DNA of 26,684 nt from SG8-30 sp964406445 (GTDB lineage: Bacteria; Pseudomonadota; Gammaproteobacteria; Steroidobacterales; Steroidobacteraceae), in the NCBI GenBank assembly GCA_964406445.1, contig CAYORU010000044.1, positions 1-26,684 on the forward strand. The letters run 5' to 3'. Numbering within the stretch: position 1 is the stretch's first letter; every line of letters starts with the position of its first letter. A program made the translations under genes and the position numbers. Of this stretch, positions 7,880 through 14,844 are shown piece after piece. A model generated the notes under the pieces. That model did not search any database and was not told the DNA's origin. It saw nothing but the letters and a program-made list of their open reading frames with translations.

Positions 7880-9325
7880 TCAGCCCGCCAGCCGCCGGAC
7901 GTCGGCGATGCGCCCGGCGACGGCGCTCGCCGCCACGGTCTCGGGACTTGCGAGGTGGGTGCGCGTCTCGGGCCCCTGCCGGCTCTCGAAGTTGCGGTTG
8001 GTCGAGGAGATCACCCGCTCGCGGCGGCCGAAGCTCTCGCCGCCGGCGAAGAAGCACATCGAGCAGCCAGGCTCGCGCCACTCGAAGCCGGCGCGCCGGA
8101 ACACCTCGTCGAGGCCCTCTGCCTCGGCCTGGCGCTTGACGCTCATCGAGCCCGGCACGCAGATCGCCTTGACGCCCGTGGCGACCTTGCGGCCCTCGAG
8201 GATCGCCGCAGCGCGGCGCAGGTCGGAGAGGCGGCTGTTGGTGCAGGAGCCGATGAAGGCTGCGTCGATCGCAAGCTCCGCGAGCGGCCGGCCCGGCTCG
8301 AGACCCATGTAGCCGAGCGCGCGGTCGTAGGCCTCCCGCGTGGTGCCGCTGTCCTCGAGCGCGGGGACCGCGCCGGTCACCGGCACGGCGTGCTGCGGGC
8401 TCGTGCCCCAGGTCACCATGGGCGCGAACTCGTCCACCTCGAGCGCGATCTCCCGGTCGAAGCTCGCGCCCTCCTCGCTCGCGAGCGCGCGCCAGCTCTC
8501 GAGCGCGCGCGCCCACTCCGCGCCCTGCGGCGCGAAGCGCCGGCCTTCGAGGTAGGCGAAGGTCTTCTCGTCCGGCGCGATCAGGCCCGTGACCGCGGAG
8601 AACTCCGTCGCCATGTTGCACAGCGTGAGCCGCGCCTCGACCTCGAGCGCGCGAACCGCGCTGCCTGCGAACTCCACCGCATAGCCGTTGCCGCCGGCCG
8701 AGCCGTGGCGGCCGATCAGCGCGAGCGCGAGGTCCTTGGCGGTGACGCCCGGCCCGAGCCGGCCCTCGAAACGCACGCGCAGGGTCTTCGGCCGGTGGAC
8801 GCGCAGGGTGCCCGTGGCGAGCGCGTGCTCGGCCTCGGTCGAGCCGATGCCCCAGGCGAAGGCCCCCATCGCGCCCTGCGTGCAGGTGTGGCTGTCCGGA
8901 CAGACCACGGTGGCGCCAGGCAGCACGATGCCGAGCTCGGGGGAAATCACGTGCACGATGCCCTGGTCGGCATCGCGCACATCGAAGAGGTGGATGCCCG
9001 CGGCCCTGGCCGCCTCGCGGGTCTCGGTGATGAACGCCCGCCCGCCGGGCATGCGGGTGTCGTCGCCGCGGCCCGGGAAGGTGTCCACGATGTGGTCCAT
9101 GGTGCAGAAGACGCGGCGCGGGTCCGCGACGCGGCGCCCCGACTCGGCCAGGCTCTTGAGCGCGATCGAGCCAGTGCGCTCGTGCAGGAAGATCCGGTCG
9201 ATGGCGATCAGCGCCGCGCCGCCGGGCAGCTCGCGCACGAGGTGCTGCGCCCAGATCTTGTCGAACAGGCCGACCGGCGTGGCGCACGAGCCGCCGCCGG
9301 CGCGGCCCTCCTCGGCCCTCGCCAT
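7880..9325 (-). CDS. LeuC-like [4Fe-4S] hydro-lyase large subunit
   Basis: A 481-residue aconitase-family large subunit. Three cluster ligands are visible: Cys361 (FIGSCTNSR) and Cys421/Cys424 (PGCSMC). Other conserved parts are CTMDHIVDTFPGRG, DSHTCTQGAMGAFAWGIGSTE, TLCNMATEFSA and STNRNFESRQG. Compared with the E. coli LeuC I remember, several signatures diverge: DSHTCT instead of DSHTAT, and FFAGGESFGRRERVISSTNRNF where canonical LeuC has a conserved NNDxLxPGERCAST-type segment. This suggests a paralogue. The ATG at 9325 is preceded by GAGG at good spacing and leaves a 20-residue tail before GLFDKIW. It is the first gene of the operon and is divergent from the DUF971 gene across 70 bases. 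Confidence 0.88.
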   Translation of the reverse strand: MARAEEGRAGGGSCATPVGLFDKIWAQHLVRELPGGAALIAIDRIFLHERTGSIALKSLAESGRRVADPRRVFCTMDHIVDTFPGRGDDTRMPGGRAFITETREAARAAGIHLFDVRDADQGIVHVISPELGIVLPGATVVCPDSHTCTQGAMGAFAWGIGSTEAEHALATGTLRVHRPKTLRVRFEGRLGPGVTAKDLALALIGRHGSAGGNGYAVEFAGSAVRALEVEARLTLCNMATEFSAVTGLIAPDEKTFAYLEGRRFAPQGAEWARALESWRALASEEGASFDREIALEVDEFAPMVTWGTSPQHAVPVTGAVPALEDSGTTREAYDRALGYMGLEPGRPLAELAIDAAFIGSCTNSRLSDLRRAAAILEGRKVATGVKAICVPGSMSVKRQAEAEGLDEVFRRAGFEWREPGCSMCFFAGGESFGRRERVISSTNRNFESRQGPETRTHLASPETVAASAVAGRIADVRRLAG

Positions 9326-9395
9326 CTGCGTCCTCAGGATCGTGGGCAACCGCTGATATCCTAACGGTTCTCGACCGTCCCGAGGGACCCCGACC

Positions 9396-9782
9396 ATGCC
9401 GCAGGCGCCCGGCGCCCCGACCGAGATCCGGCTCCGGCGCAAGGCGCGCCTGCTCGAGGTCAGCTTTGCCGATGGCAGCCGCTTCGAGCTGCCCTTCGAG
9501 TACCTGCGCGTCTATTCGCCCTCCGCCGAGGTGCGCGGCCACGGCGGCGGCGAGGGCAAGCTCGAGCTCGCCAAGGAGAACGTGCAGGTCACGGCCGTGG
9601 AGCCGGTCGGCAACTACGCGGTGCGACTCGTCTTCGACGATGGCCACGACTCCGGCCTGTACAGCTGGGCCTTCCTGCACGAACTCGGCACACAGCAAGA
9701 CGCGAAGTGGGCGCGCTACCTCGAACGCTGCGAGCGGCTCGGCTACGAGCGGCGCCCGTCCGCAGTCGATCCTCCCGCGTGA
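9396..9782 (+). CDS. DUF971 family protein
   Basis: A 128-residue protein of the DUF971 family, related to the N-terminal domain of gamma-butyrobetaine hydroxylase. Signatures are the initial PTEIRLRRKARLLEVSFADG strand-turn-strand, FELPFEYLRVYSPSAEVRGHG (about 30-50), and NYAVRLVFDDGHDSGLYSW (about 75-93). The function is unknown. As I recall it, in many Gammaproteobacteria this gene sits directly after hslVU and before ubiE-ubiJ-ubiB. Here it is separated from hslU by the whole LeuCD/lyase/CoA-transferase operon, suggesting that operon was inserted. Its stop overlaps the next gene's GTG start (GTGA 9779-9782). Confidence 0.88.
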   Translation: MPQAPGAPTEIRLRRKARLLEVSFADGSRFELPFEYLRVYSPSAEVRGHGGGEGKLELAKENVQVTAVEPVGNYAVRLVFDDGHDSGLYSWAFLHELGTQQDAKWARYLERCERLGYERRPSAVDPPA

Positions 9783-10234
9783 CGCCCGGCGAGCCGCCGC
9801 GCGATCCCGACGCCGACGTCCGCAAGCCGGACTCGCCGCTCCTGCGCGGCCTGTTCGCCGCGCTTGGCGGCCTGTTCACGGGCCTCGCGGTGCTCGGCAT
9901 GTTCCTGCCCGTGCTGCCCACCGTGCCGCTGCTCCTGGTCGCCGCAGCCTGTTTCGCGCGGTCCTCACGGCGCCTGTACCGCTGGCTGATGGAGCACCAG
10001 CGCTACGGGCCCCACCTCCGGGAATGGCGCCACCACCGCAGCATTCCCTACCGTGCCAAGCGGCCCGCGCTGCTCTTGATGGCCGCGAGCTTCGCGTTCT
10101 CGATCTGGCTGCTGCCCAACTGGCCGGCCAGGGGCTTCATGGCGCTGCTCGGCCTCTCGCTCGGCCTGTGGCTGTGGCGGCTGCCGTCGCGGGATGCGCC
10201 CAAGGCGCCCGCAGGGAGTCCCGCCGGGGAGTGA
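9779..10234 (+). CDS. DUF454 (YbaN-like) membrane protein
   Basis: A 151-residue small integral membrane protein of the DUF454 family. The GTG at 9779 is chosen because it overlaps the upstream stop as GTGA, the pattern used repeatedly in this window, and removes an Arg-rich extension that is a shadow of DUF971. Predicted membrane segments lie at about 21-45 (LFAALGGLFTGLAVLGMFLP), then two more near the C-terminus (ALLLMAASFAFSIWLLP and GFMALLGLSLGLWLW). The family motif LPVLPTVPLLLVAAACFARSS, followed by HLREWRHHRSIP, is well preserved. Function is unknown. It converges on the methyltransferase gene with four bases between stops. Confidence 0.85.
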   Translation: MTPGEPPRDPDADVRKPDSPLLRGLFAALGGLFTGLAVLGMFLPVLPTVPLLLVAAACFARSSRRLYRWLMEHQRYGPHLREWRHHRSIPYRAKRPALLLMAASFAFSIWLLPNWPARGFMALLGLSLGLWLWRLPSRDAPKAPAGSPAGE

Positions 10235-10238
10235 GGCG

Positions 10239-10853
10239 TCACGCGGCCTTGGCGAGCCGCGCCTCTGCCACGTACCCGCCGACACGCGGAACGCCGGGGA
10301 GGTAGTACTCGGCGTGTTCCTCGGGATCGAAGCCGCTGGCAGCCGTCAGCGCGAGCGGCGCGCGTAGGAGTTCACAGCCCTCGCCGAGCCAGCGGTTCAG
10401 CGGGTTGAGCCGCCGCTGCCAGCGTGCGATCCGAGCGTCGGGGCTGAGGCCGTGCTCGAGCAGCAGCAGCCGGCCGTCGCCCTTCAGCACGCGCCGCGTC
10501 TCGGCGAGCACGCGATCGGGATCCTGCACGGAGCACAGCGTCAGCGTGAGAACCACGACGTCGAAGGTTTCGTCGGCGAAGGCGAGGCTCTCGCCGACAC
10601 CGTCGTGGACGTTGATCGGAACGCTTGCCTCTGCCAGCCGCCTGCGGGCGAGACGTGCCAGCCGCGCGCTCGGCTCGACGGCATCAACGGACTCGACGGG
10701 CGCGCGGTACAGCGGGAAGTTCGTTCCTGTTCCCGAGCCGAGCTCGAGGACCCGGCCGCGCGCTGCGCCGAGCAATCGCCGCCGCGCCTGCATGAGCGCA
10801 GGGGCACGCATGTTCGCGTCGAGGAGGTAGGGGAATACGCAGCTCCAGCACAT
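10239..10853 (-). CDS. Class I SAM-dependent methyltransferase
   Basis: A 204-residue methyltransferase. The SAM-binding motif I is VLELGSGTGTNFPLY (35-49). The acidic post-I region is VDAVEPSARLARLARRRL, and motif IV/V is FDVVVLTLTLCSVQDPDRVLAETRRVLKGDGRLLLLEHG. The N-terminus MCWSCVFPYLLD and overall form resemble small UbiE/METTL7-type methyltransferases, but the substrate is not evident. The ATG at 10853 has AGGAGA nine bases upstream. Immediately upstream is an ATAC-N6-GTAT site matching two sites at the promoter of the neighbouring tetR gene, so it is probably under TetR control. Confidence 0.8.
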   Translation of the reverse strand: MCWSCVFPYLLDANMRAPALMQARRRLLGAARGRVLELGSGTGTNFPLYRAPVESVDAVEPSARLARLARRRLAEASVPINVHDGVGESLAFADETFDVVVLTLTLCSVQDPDRVLAETRRVLKGDGRLLLLEHGLSPDARIARWQRRLNPLNRWLGEGCELLRAPLALTAASGFDPEEHAEYYLPGVPRVGGYVAEARLAKAA

Positions 10854-10878
10854 GGCAATCTCCTGGTTTGGAATAGTG

Positions 10879-10892
10879 ATACTGAAAGGTAT
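10879..10892. promoter_or_regulatory. Operator-like palindrome ATAC-N6-GTAT upstream of the methyltransferase
   Basis: ATACTGAAAGGTAT lies 26-39 bases upstream of the methyltransferase start, in the 57-base gap after tetR. It shares ATAC-N6-GTAT, and even ATACTG-NNN-GGTAT, with the site overlapping the tetR start codon. The extended inverted repeat is GATAC/GTATC (10878-10893). Predicted binding site of the adjacent TetR regulator. Confidence 0.6.
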
Positions 10893-10910
10893 CCAGTGGG
10901 CGAAACGACG

Positions 10911-11684
10911 TCAGGGTCCGAACAGCGCGACCAGCTCCCTGGCGAGGCTGTCGGGGTCGGCAGGCAGGCCGCCGACGAGCCCGCCGACGATCAGCCCGTC
11001 GAAGCTGACGCCGATGAGGCGCGCCAGCGCGGCTGCCGGCAGGCGTCCGGAGAGAAGGCCGGCCTGCTGCAGCCGGCCCACGATCCGCGCGAGCTGGGCC
11101 ATCCCGTCGAGGTAGTGCTTGCGTAGCCGCTTCTGCACCGCCGGCTCGCGCGTCTGGCTGACGAACTCCAGGTACAGCCGCGGCAGGTGCGGCTCGGTGC
11201 GCGAGAAGTCGAGCGCGGCCGCGAACAGGCGTTCGGCCGTGGCCCGCGGATCGCGCGCCCCGGCGGCGATGACGGCGTCGAGGGAGGCCTCGAGCTCGGC
11301 GAAGCGCGACCGGGACTTGAGGTCGAGCAGTGCGAGGAACAGCGCGCTCTTCCCGGCGAAGTTCGAGTAGACCGCCCCCTTGGTCATTCCAGCCGCGGCG
11401 GCGACGGCGTCGAGGCTCGCGCCGTGGTAGCCGAGCCGGGCGAAGCTCACCTCGGCCGCGGCGAGGATCCGCGCGCGCGTGTCGAGCGGCTCGCCTGCGG
11501 CGACGCCGAGCTCCGCGGCCAGCGACGCGCGATCGGGGAAGTAGCGGCCGACGGTCTGGGGGCTCACGCCCGCACGCGCCGCGATCTCGACGTTGCTGAC
11601 CTCGGCCAGGGGGCGGCGCTCCGCCAGGGCGCGGGCGGCGTCGACCAGGGCGGAACGGGTTTCCAATGGACGTCGCTTCTTCAT
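10911..11684 (-). CDS. TetR-family regulator with two N-terminal HTH domains
   Basis: A 257-residue protein, about 55 residues longer than a standard TetR repressor. Residues 8-60 form one complete TetR-type HTH (SNVEIAARAGVSPQTVGRYFPDRASL). Residues 69-121 form a second (SLDAVAAAAGMTKGAVYSNFAGKSALFLALL). The rest, about 122-257, is an all-helical ligand-binding and dimerisation domain. The second HTH is closer to consensus and continues directly into the C-terminal domain, as in a normal TetR; the first looks like an added copy. The ATG at 11684 is supported because paired operator-like palindromes begin exactly there. It likely represses itself and the methyltransferase downstream. The inducer is unknown. 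Confidence 0.88.
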   Translation of the reverse strand: MKKRRPLETRSALVDAARALAERRPLAEVSNVEIAARAGVSPQTVGRYFPDRASLAAELGVAAGEPLDTRARILAAAEVSFARLGYHGASLDAVAAAAGMTKGAVYSNFAGKSALFLALLDLKSRSRFAELEASLDAVIAAGARDPRATAERLFAAALDFSRTEPHLPRLYLEFVSQTREPAVQKRLRKHYLDGMAQLARIVGRLQQAGLLSGRLPAAALARLIGVSFDGLIVGGLVGGLPADPDSLARELVALFGP

Positions 11685-11720
11685 ACTGGTTGGTATGGTA
11701 GTTCCATACCATTTGGTATG
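11682..11720. promoter_or_regulatory. Paired TetR operator-like palindromes at the tetR start
   Basis: Two ATAC-N6-GTAT palindromes, 11683-11696 and 11706-11719, have centres 23 bases apart. Together they form a larger inverted repeat: the 17-base arms 11682-11698 and 11704-11720 match at 13 of 17 positions, with the central GGTATGG-TAGTT-CCATACC perfectly symmetric. The first overlaps the tetR start codon. The arrangement suits two dimers bound in tandem, giving autoregulation, and it could also influence ubiE about 90 bases away. Confidence 0.75.
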
Positions 11721-11776
11721 TCAACCCCTCCCCGGTGTTCCGCGAAGGGCCCAATGCCTTCCCGCACCCGGGCGCT

Positions 11777-11782
11777 TAGAAT
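11777..11782 (+). promoter_or_regulatory. Candidate -10 box of the ubiE operon
   Basis: TAGAAT, preceded by T and followed by CCCGG, lies 24 bases before the ubiE start. The same context (GCTAGAATCCGGG) precedes dapF. The -35 region at 17-base spacing (11754-11759, ATGCCT) is poor. Motif-based guess. Confidence 0.3.
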
Positions 11783-11806
11783 CCCGGGGCTCGCCAGGAC
11801 GTTGTC

Positions 11807-12568
11807 ATGACCCAGCCCCGCGAAGACGGAAGATCCACGGTCGATTTCGGCTACGAGCAGGTCGCCGCCGAGGAAAAGGCCGGCCGCGTACGCGGCGTGT
11901 TCGACTCGGTCGCCGGCAAGTACGACCTGATGAACGACCTGATGTCGGGGGGAATGCACCGGCTGTGGAAGCGCTTCACGCTCGGCCAGACCGGCCTGCG
12001 GCCCGGCCAGCGGGCGCTCGACGTCGCCGGCGGCACGGGCGACCTCGCGCTCGGCATGGCGCGCCAGGTGGGGCCGAAGGGGCGCGTGGTCCTCTCCGAC
12101 ATCAACTGGGAGATGCTCTCCCGCGGCCGCGACCGGCTGCTCGACCAGGGCCTGGCCACCGGCGTCTCGGCGCTGCAGGCGAACGCGGAGAGGCTGCCCT
12201 TCGCCGACGCGAGCTTCGACTGCGTGACCATCGGCTTCGGGCTTCGCAACGTCACCGACAAGCCGAAGGCGCTCGCCTCGATGCGCCGCGTGCTGAAGCC
12301 CGGCGGCCGGCTGCTGGTGCTCGAGTTCTCCCGGCCCGCCGAAGGCATCAAGCCCTTCTACGACCTCTACTCCTTCGGCGTGCTGCCTGCGCTCGGCCGG
12401 CTGGTGGCGGGTGATGCAGACAGCTACCGCTACCTCGCCGAGTCGATCCGCATGTTCCCCGACCAGCCGGCGCTCGCGGGCCTGATCCGCGAGGCCGGCT
12501 TCGACGACTGCCGCTGGCACAACCTGACCGGCGGCGTGGTCGCGCTGCACGTCGGCACCGTGTACTGA
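11807..12568 (+). CDS. ubiE: Demethylmenaquinone / 2-methoxy-6-polyprenyl-1,4-benzoquinol C-methyltransferase UbiE
   Basis: UbiE carries out the SAM-dependent C-methylation step of ubiquinone synthesis, and of menaquinone synthesis where that pathway exists. The 253-residue product contains VFDSVAGKYDLMNDLMSGG, including the ubiE/COQ5 signature YDLMNDLMSGGMHRLWK (39-55). SAM motif I is LDVAGGTGDLAL (71-82), and the C-terminal signature is RNVTDKPKALASMRRVLKPGG. It heads a plus-strand cluster with ubiJ (two bases away) and ubiB, the standard gammaproteobacterial arrangement. The ATG at 11807 is used; a weak AGGA lies upstream. Confidence 0.97.
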   Translation: MTQPREDGRSTVDFGYEQVAAEEKAGRVRGVFDSVAGKYDLMNDLMSGGMHRLWKRFTLGQTGLRPGQRALDVAGGTGDLALGMARQVGPKGRVVLSDINWEMLSRGRDRLLDQGLATGVSALQANAERLPFADASFDCVTIGFGLRNVTDKPKALASMRRVLKPGGRLLVLEFSRPAEGIKPFYDLYSFGVLPALGRLVAGDADSYRYLAESIRMFPDQPALAGLIREAGFDDCRWHNLTGGVVALHVGTVY

Positions 12569-12570
12569 AC

Positions 12571-13179
12571 ATGGCCCGCGATCCGCTGCTCGAGCCGCTC
12601 GCCGCGCTGCTCAATCGCAACCTCGCCGCCTCCGGACGGGCCCGCGAGCTCGCGGCCGGGCTCGAAGGCCGCTCCTTCGAGGTGCGCATCGCGGCCACGC
12701 CGCTGCGCATCCGCTTCTCTGCGAACGGCGGACGCATCGAGGTCACTGCCGGCGGCGAGGGCGAGCCGACCGCCTCGATCGAGGGCTCGCCGCTGACCCT
12801 CGCGACGCTGGCCGGGCCGGACGCGGGCGAGCGGATCCGTGCCGGCGGCCTGCGCGTGACGGGCGATGCGGAGACGGCGCAGGCCTTCCAGAAGCTCTTC
12901 GCCGCGGCGCGGCCCGATTTCGAGGAGGAGCTGTCGCGCATCGTGGGCGACGCGCCGGCCCATCACCTCGCGCGCGCCGCGAAGGAAGCGCTGGCCTTCG
13001 GCCAGCGCGCCTTCGACACCTTCGCGCAGAACGTCGCAGAGTACCTGACCGAGGAGAGCCGCGACCTGCCGGCCAAGCCGGAGGTCGAGATGCTCCTCGA
13101 GGACATCGACCGGCTGCGCGAGGACGTGGACCGCTTCGAGGCTCGCCTCGCCGCCCTCGAGCGCGGGGCGCGCGCTTGA
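12571..13179 (+). CDS. ubiJ: Ubiquinone biosynthesis accessory factor UbiJ
   Basis: A 202-residue protein between ubiE and ubiB, the conserved position of UbiJ (yigP). UbiJ is a lipid-binding SCP2-type protein that helps assemble the soluble Ubi metabolon. The N-terminal SCP2-like part (about 1-110) includes LLEPLAALLNRNLAASGRAR and GEPTASIEGSPLTLATLA. The C-terminal part has the family's helix after AQNVAEYLTEESRDLPAKPEVE and an acidic coiled-coil end (DIDRLREDVDRFEARLAALE). The sequence is weakly conserved across the family, so position contributes to the call. Its stop overlaps the ubiB start in a TTGA. Confidence 0.9.
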   Translation: MARDPLLEPLAALLNRNLAASGRARELAAGLEGRSFEVRIAATPLRIRFSANGGRIEVTAGGEGEPTASIEGSPLTLATLAGPDAGERIRAGGLRVTGDAETAQAFQKLFAAARPDFEEELSRIVGDAPAHHLARAAKEALAFGQRAFDTFAQNVAEYLTEESRDLPAKPEVEMLLEDIDRLREDVDRFEARLAALERGARA

Positions 13180-14813
13180 TCTCGCTGTCGGTCGCGCGGC
13201 GGCTGATCGGCATCCAGCGGGTGCTGGTGCGCCACGGGCTCGACGAGTACGTGCGCGCCACGCACCTGTACCGGCCGATCCGGTTCCTGTTCTACCTCTC
13301 GCCCTGGACCTGGTTCGCGCGGAGCAAAGGCCAGACCCGCGCCGAGAAGCTGCGCCTCGCGCTCGAGGAGCTGGGGCCCATCTTCGTCAAGTTCGGCCAG
13401 GCGCTCTCGACGCGGCGGGACCTGCTGCCGCGCGACATCGCCGACGAGCTCGCCAAGCTGCAGGACCGCGTGCCGCCGTTCCCGGGCGCCGCGGCGCGCG
13501 CGCAGGTCGAGCGCGCGCTCGGCTGCCCGGTGGGCGAGCTGTTCGCGGCCTTCGACGAGACGCCGCTCGCCGCCGCCTCGATCGCCCAGGTGCACGCCGC
13601 CACGCTGCACGACGGCCGGGAGGTCGTCGTGAAGGTCCTGCGGCCTGGCATGCGCGAGGCCATCGGCCGCGACCTCGAGGTGCTGCACGCGCTGGCCGGC
13701 CTGGCCCGGCGCTACTGGGCGGAATCGAAGCGGCTGCGGCCGACCGAGGTGGTCGACGAGTACCAGAAGACCATCCTCGACGAGCTCGACCTGCTGCGCG
13801 AGGCCGGCAACGCCTCGCAGCTTAGGCGCAACTTCCTCGGCAGCCCGCTGCTGCACGTGCCCGAGGTTCACTGGGACCTGTGCCGGCGCGACGTCATGGT
13901 GATGGAGCGCATCCGCGGCGTGCCGATCTCCGACGTCGAGCGGCTGCGCGAGCTCGGCACGGACATCCGCCTGCTCGCCGAGAACGGCGTGACGATCTTC
14001 TTCACCCAGGTGTTCCGCCACAATTTCTTCCACGCCGACATGCACCCCGGCAACATCTTCGTGGACGTGGCCGACCCGGCCGCCCCGAAATACGCTGCCG
14101 TGGACTTCGGCATCGTCGCCTCGCTCGAGGAGCGCGACCAGTACTACCTGGCCGCCAACTTCCTCGCCTTCTTCGACCGCGACTGGCGGCGCATCGCCGA
14201 GCTGCACCTCGAGAGCGGCTGGATCCCGCCGCACGCACGCGTCGGCGAGCTGACCAGCGCCGTGCGCACCGTCTGCGAGCCGATCTTCAACAAGCCGCTG
14301 GGCGAGATCTCCTTTGGCCTGGTGCTGTTGAGGCTCTTTGAGGTGGCGCGGCGCTTCGAGATGCCGGTCCAGCCGCAGCTGATCCTGCTGCAGAAGACGC
14401 TGCTCAACATCGAGGGGCTCGGCCGCCAGCTCTACCCGGAGCTCGACCTGATGAAGACGGCGCGGCCGATCCTGCGCGACTGGATGGCCGAGCGCATCGG
14501 CCCGGAGGCCTTCGCCAAGGGGCTGCGCGAGCACTGGCCCGACCTGGCCGAGGCCCTCAAGATGGCGCCCGTGGTGCTGCAGCGCGCGGTGCGGCGCGCC
14601 TACGAGGACGACTTCCGCCTGCGCACGGAGTCGGCATCCGTCGAGGCCCTGCGCGACGAGCTTCGAGTCTCCAACGCGCGGCGGAACACGCTGCTCGCGG
14701 GGGTCGCCGCCTTCCTCGGCGGGGTGTTGTGGCTGACCTTCGCCACGCCGCCGGAGTGGCTCGGCTGGGGCCTGCTCTTCGGCGGTGGCGCCGCGATGCT
14801 GGCGCGCCGCTGA
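13176..14813 (+). CDS. ubiB: Ubiquinone biosynthesis regulatory kinase-like protein UbiB
   Basis: UbiB is a membrane-anchored atypical kinase/ATPase of the ABC1/COQ8 family, needed for ubiquinone synthesis. The 545-residue product shows the KxGQ motif (KFGQ, 72-75), the alanine-rich nucleotide loop AAAS (132-135), the ATP lysine in VVKVLRP (Lys153), the catalytic loop FHADMHPGN (285-293) and the metal-binding DFG (310-312). A hydrophobic C-terminus from about 505 (LLAGVAAFLGGVLWLTF and WLGWGLLFGGGAAML) forms the membrane anchor. The start is TTG 13176 overlapping the ubiJ stop; the protein then aligns with E. coli UbiB from its first residues, and the next Met is far inside the domain. Confidence 0.95.
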   Translation: MISLSVARRLIGIQRVLVRHGLDEYVRATHLYRPIRFLFYLSPWTWFARSKGQTRAEKLRLALEELGPIFVKFGQALSTRRDLLPRDIADELAKLQDRVPPFPGAAARAQVERALGCPVGELFAAFDETPLAAASIAQVHAATLHDGREVVVKVLRPGMREAIGRDLEVLHALAGLARRYWAESKRLRPTEVVDEYQKTILDELDLLREAGNASQLRRNFLGSPLLHVPEVHWDLCRRDVMVMERIRGVPISDVERLRELGTDIRLLAENGVTIFFTQVFRHNFFHADMHPGNIFVDVADPAAPKYAAVDFGIVASLEERDQYYLAANFLAFFDRDWRRIAELHLESGWIPPHARVGELTSAVRTVCEPIFNKPLGEISFGLVLLRLFEVARRFEMPVQPQLILLQKTLLNIEGLGRQLYPELDLMKTARPILRDWMAERIGPEAFAKGLREHWPDLAEALKMAPVVLQRAVRRAYEDDFRLRTESASVEALRDELRVSNARRNTLLAGVAAFLGGVLWLTFATPPEWLGWGLLFGGGAAMLARR

Positions 14814-14844
14814 GGCGGCGGCCGGCTGCACCCGCAGCCCGTCT

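Noticed and set aside
7256..9325. Straight annotation as leucine-biosynthesis leuC and leuD
   Set aside because: Not excluded, but not adopted: no leuA or leuB nearby, the partner genes are a CoA-transferase and lyase, and some LeuC signature segments diverge.
6509..9364. A 951-codon open frame on the plus strand opposite the catabolic operon
   Set aside because: It is antisense to four genes with clear family motifs, its product is Arg/Ala/Gly/Asp-rich with no recognisable domain, and such shadows are expected in very GC-rich DNA. The same reasoning rejects the long frames at 1214-3153, 7701-9698, 12963-14831, 16501-18120 and 18638-20914.
9326..9395. Divergent promoter pair between the LeuC-like gene and DUF971
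   Set aside because: TAGGAT (minus) and TATCCT (plus) are possible -10 boxes around 9357-9363, but no -35 box at proper spacing supports either.
10934..11490. TetR gene starting later with a single HTH
   Set aside because: The first HTH is a good match in its own right and the operator pair lies at the ATG of the longer form, so the 257-residue version is preferred.
14814..14844. Intrinsic terminator between ubiB and the hotdog-like gene
   Set aside because: GC-rich inverted bases are present but there is no T-tract on either strand and no stem long enough to claim.
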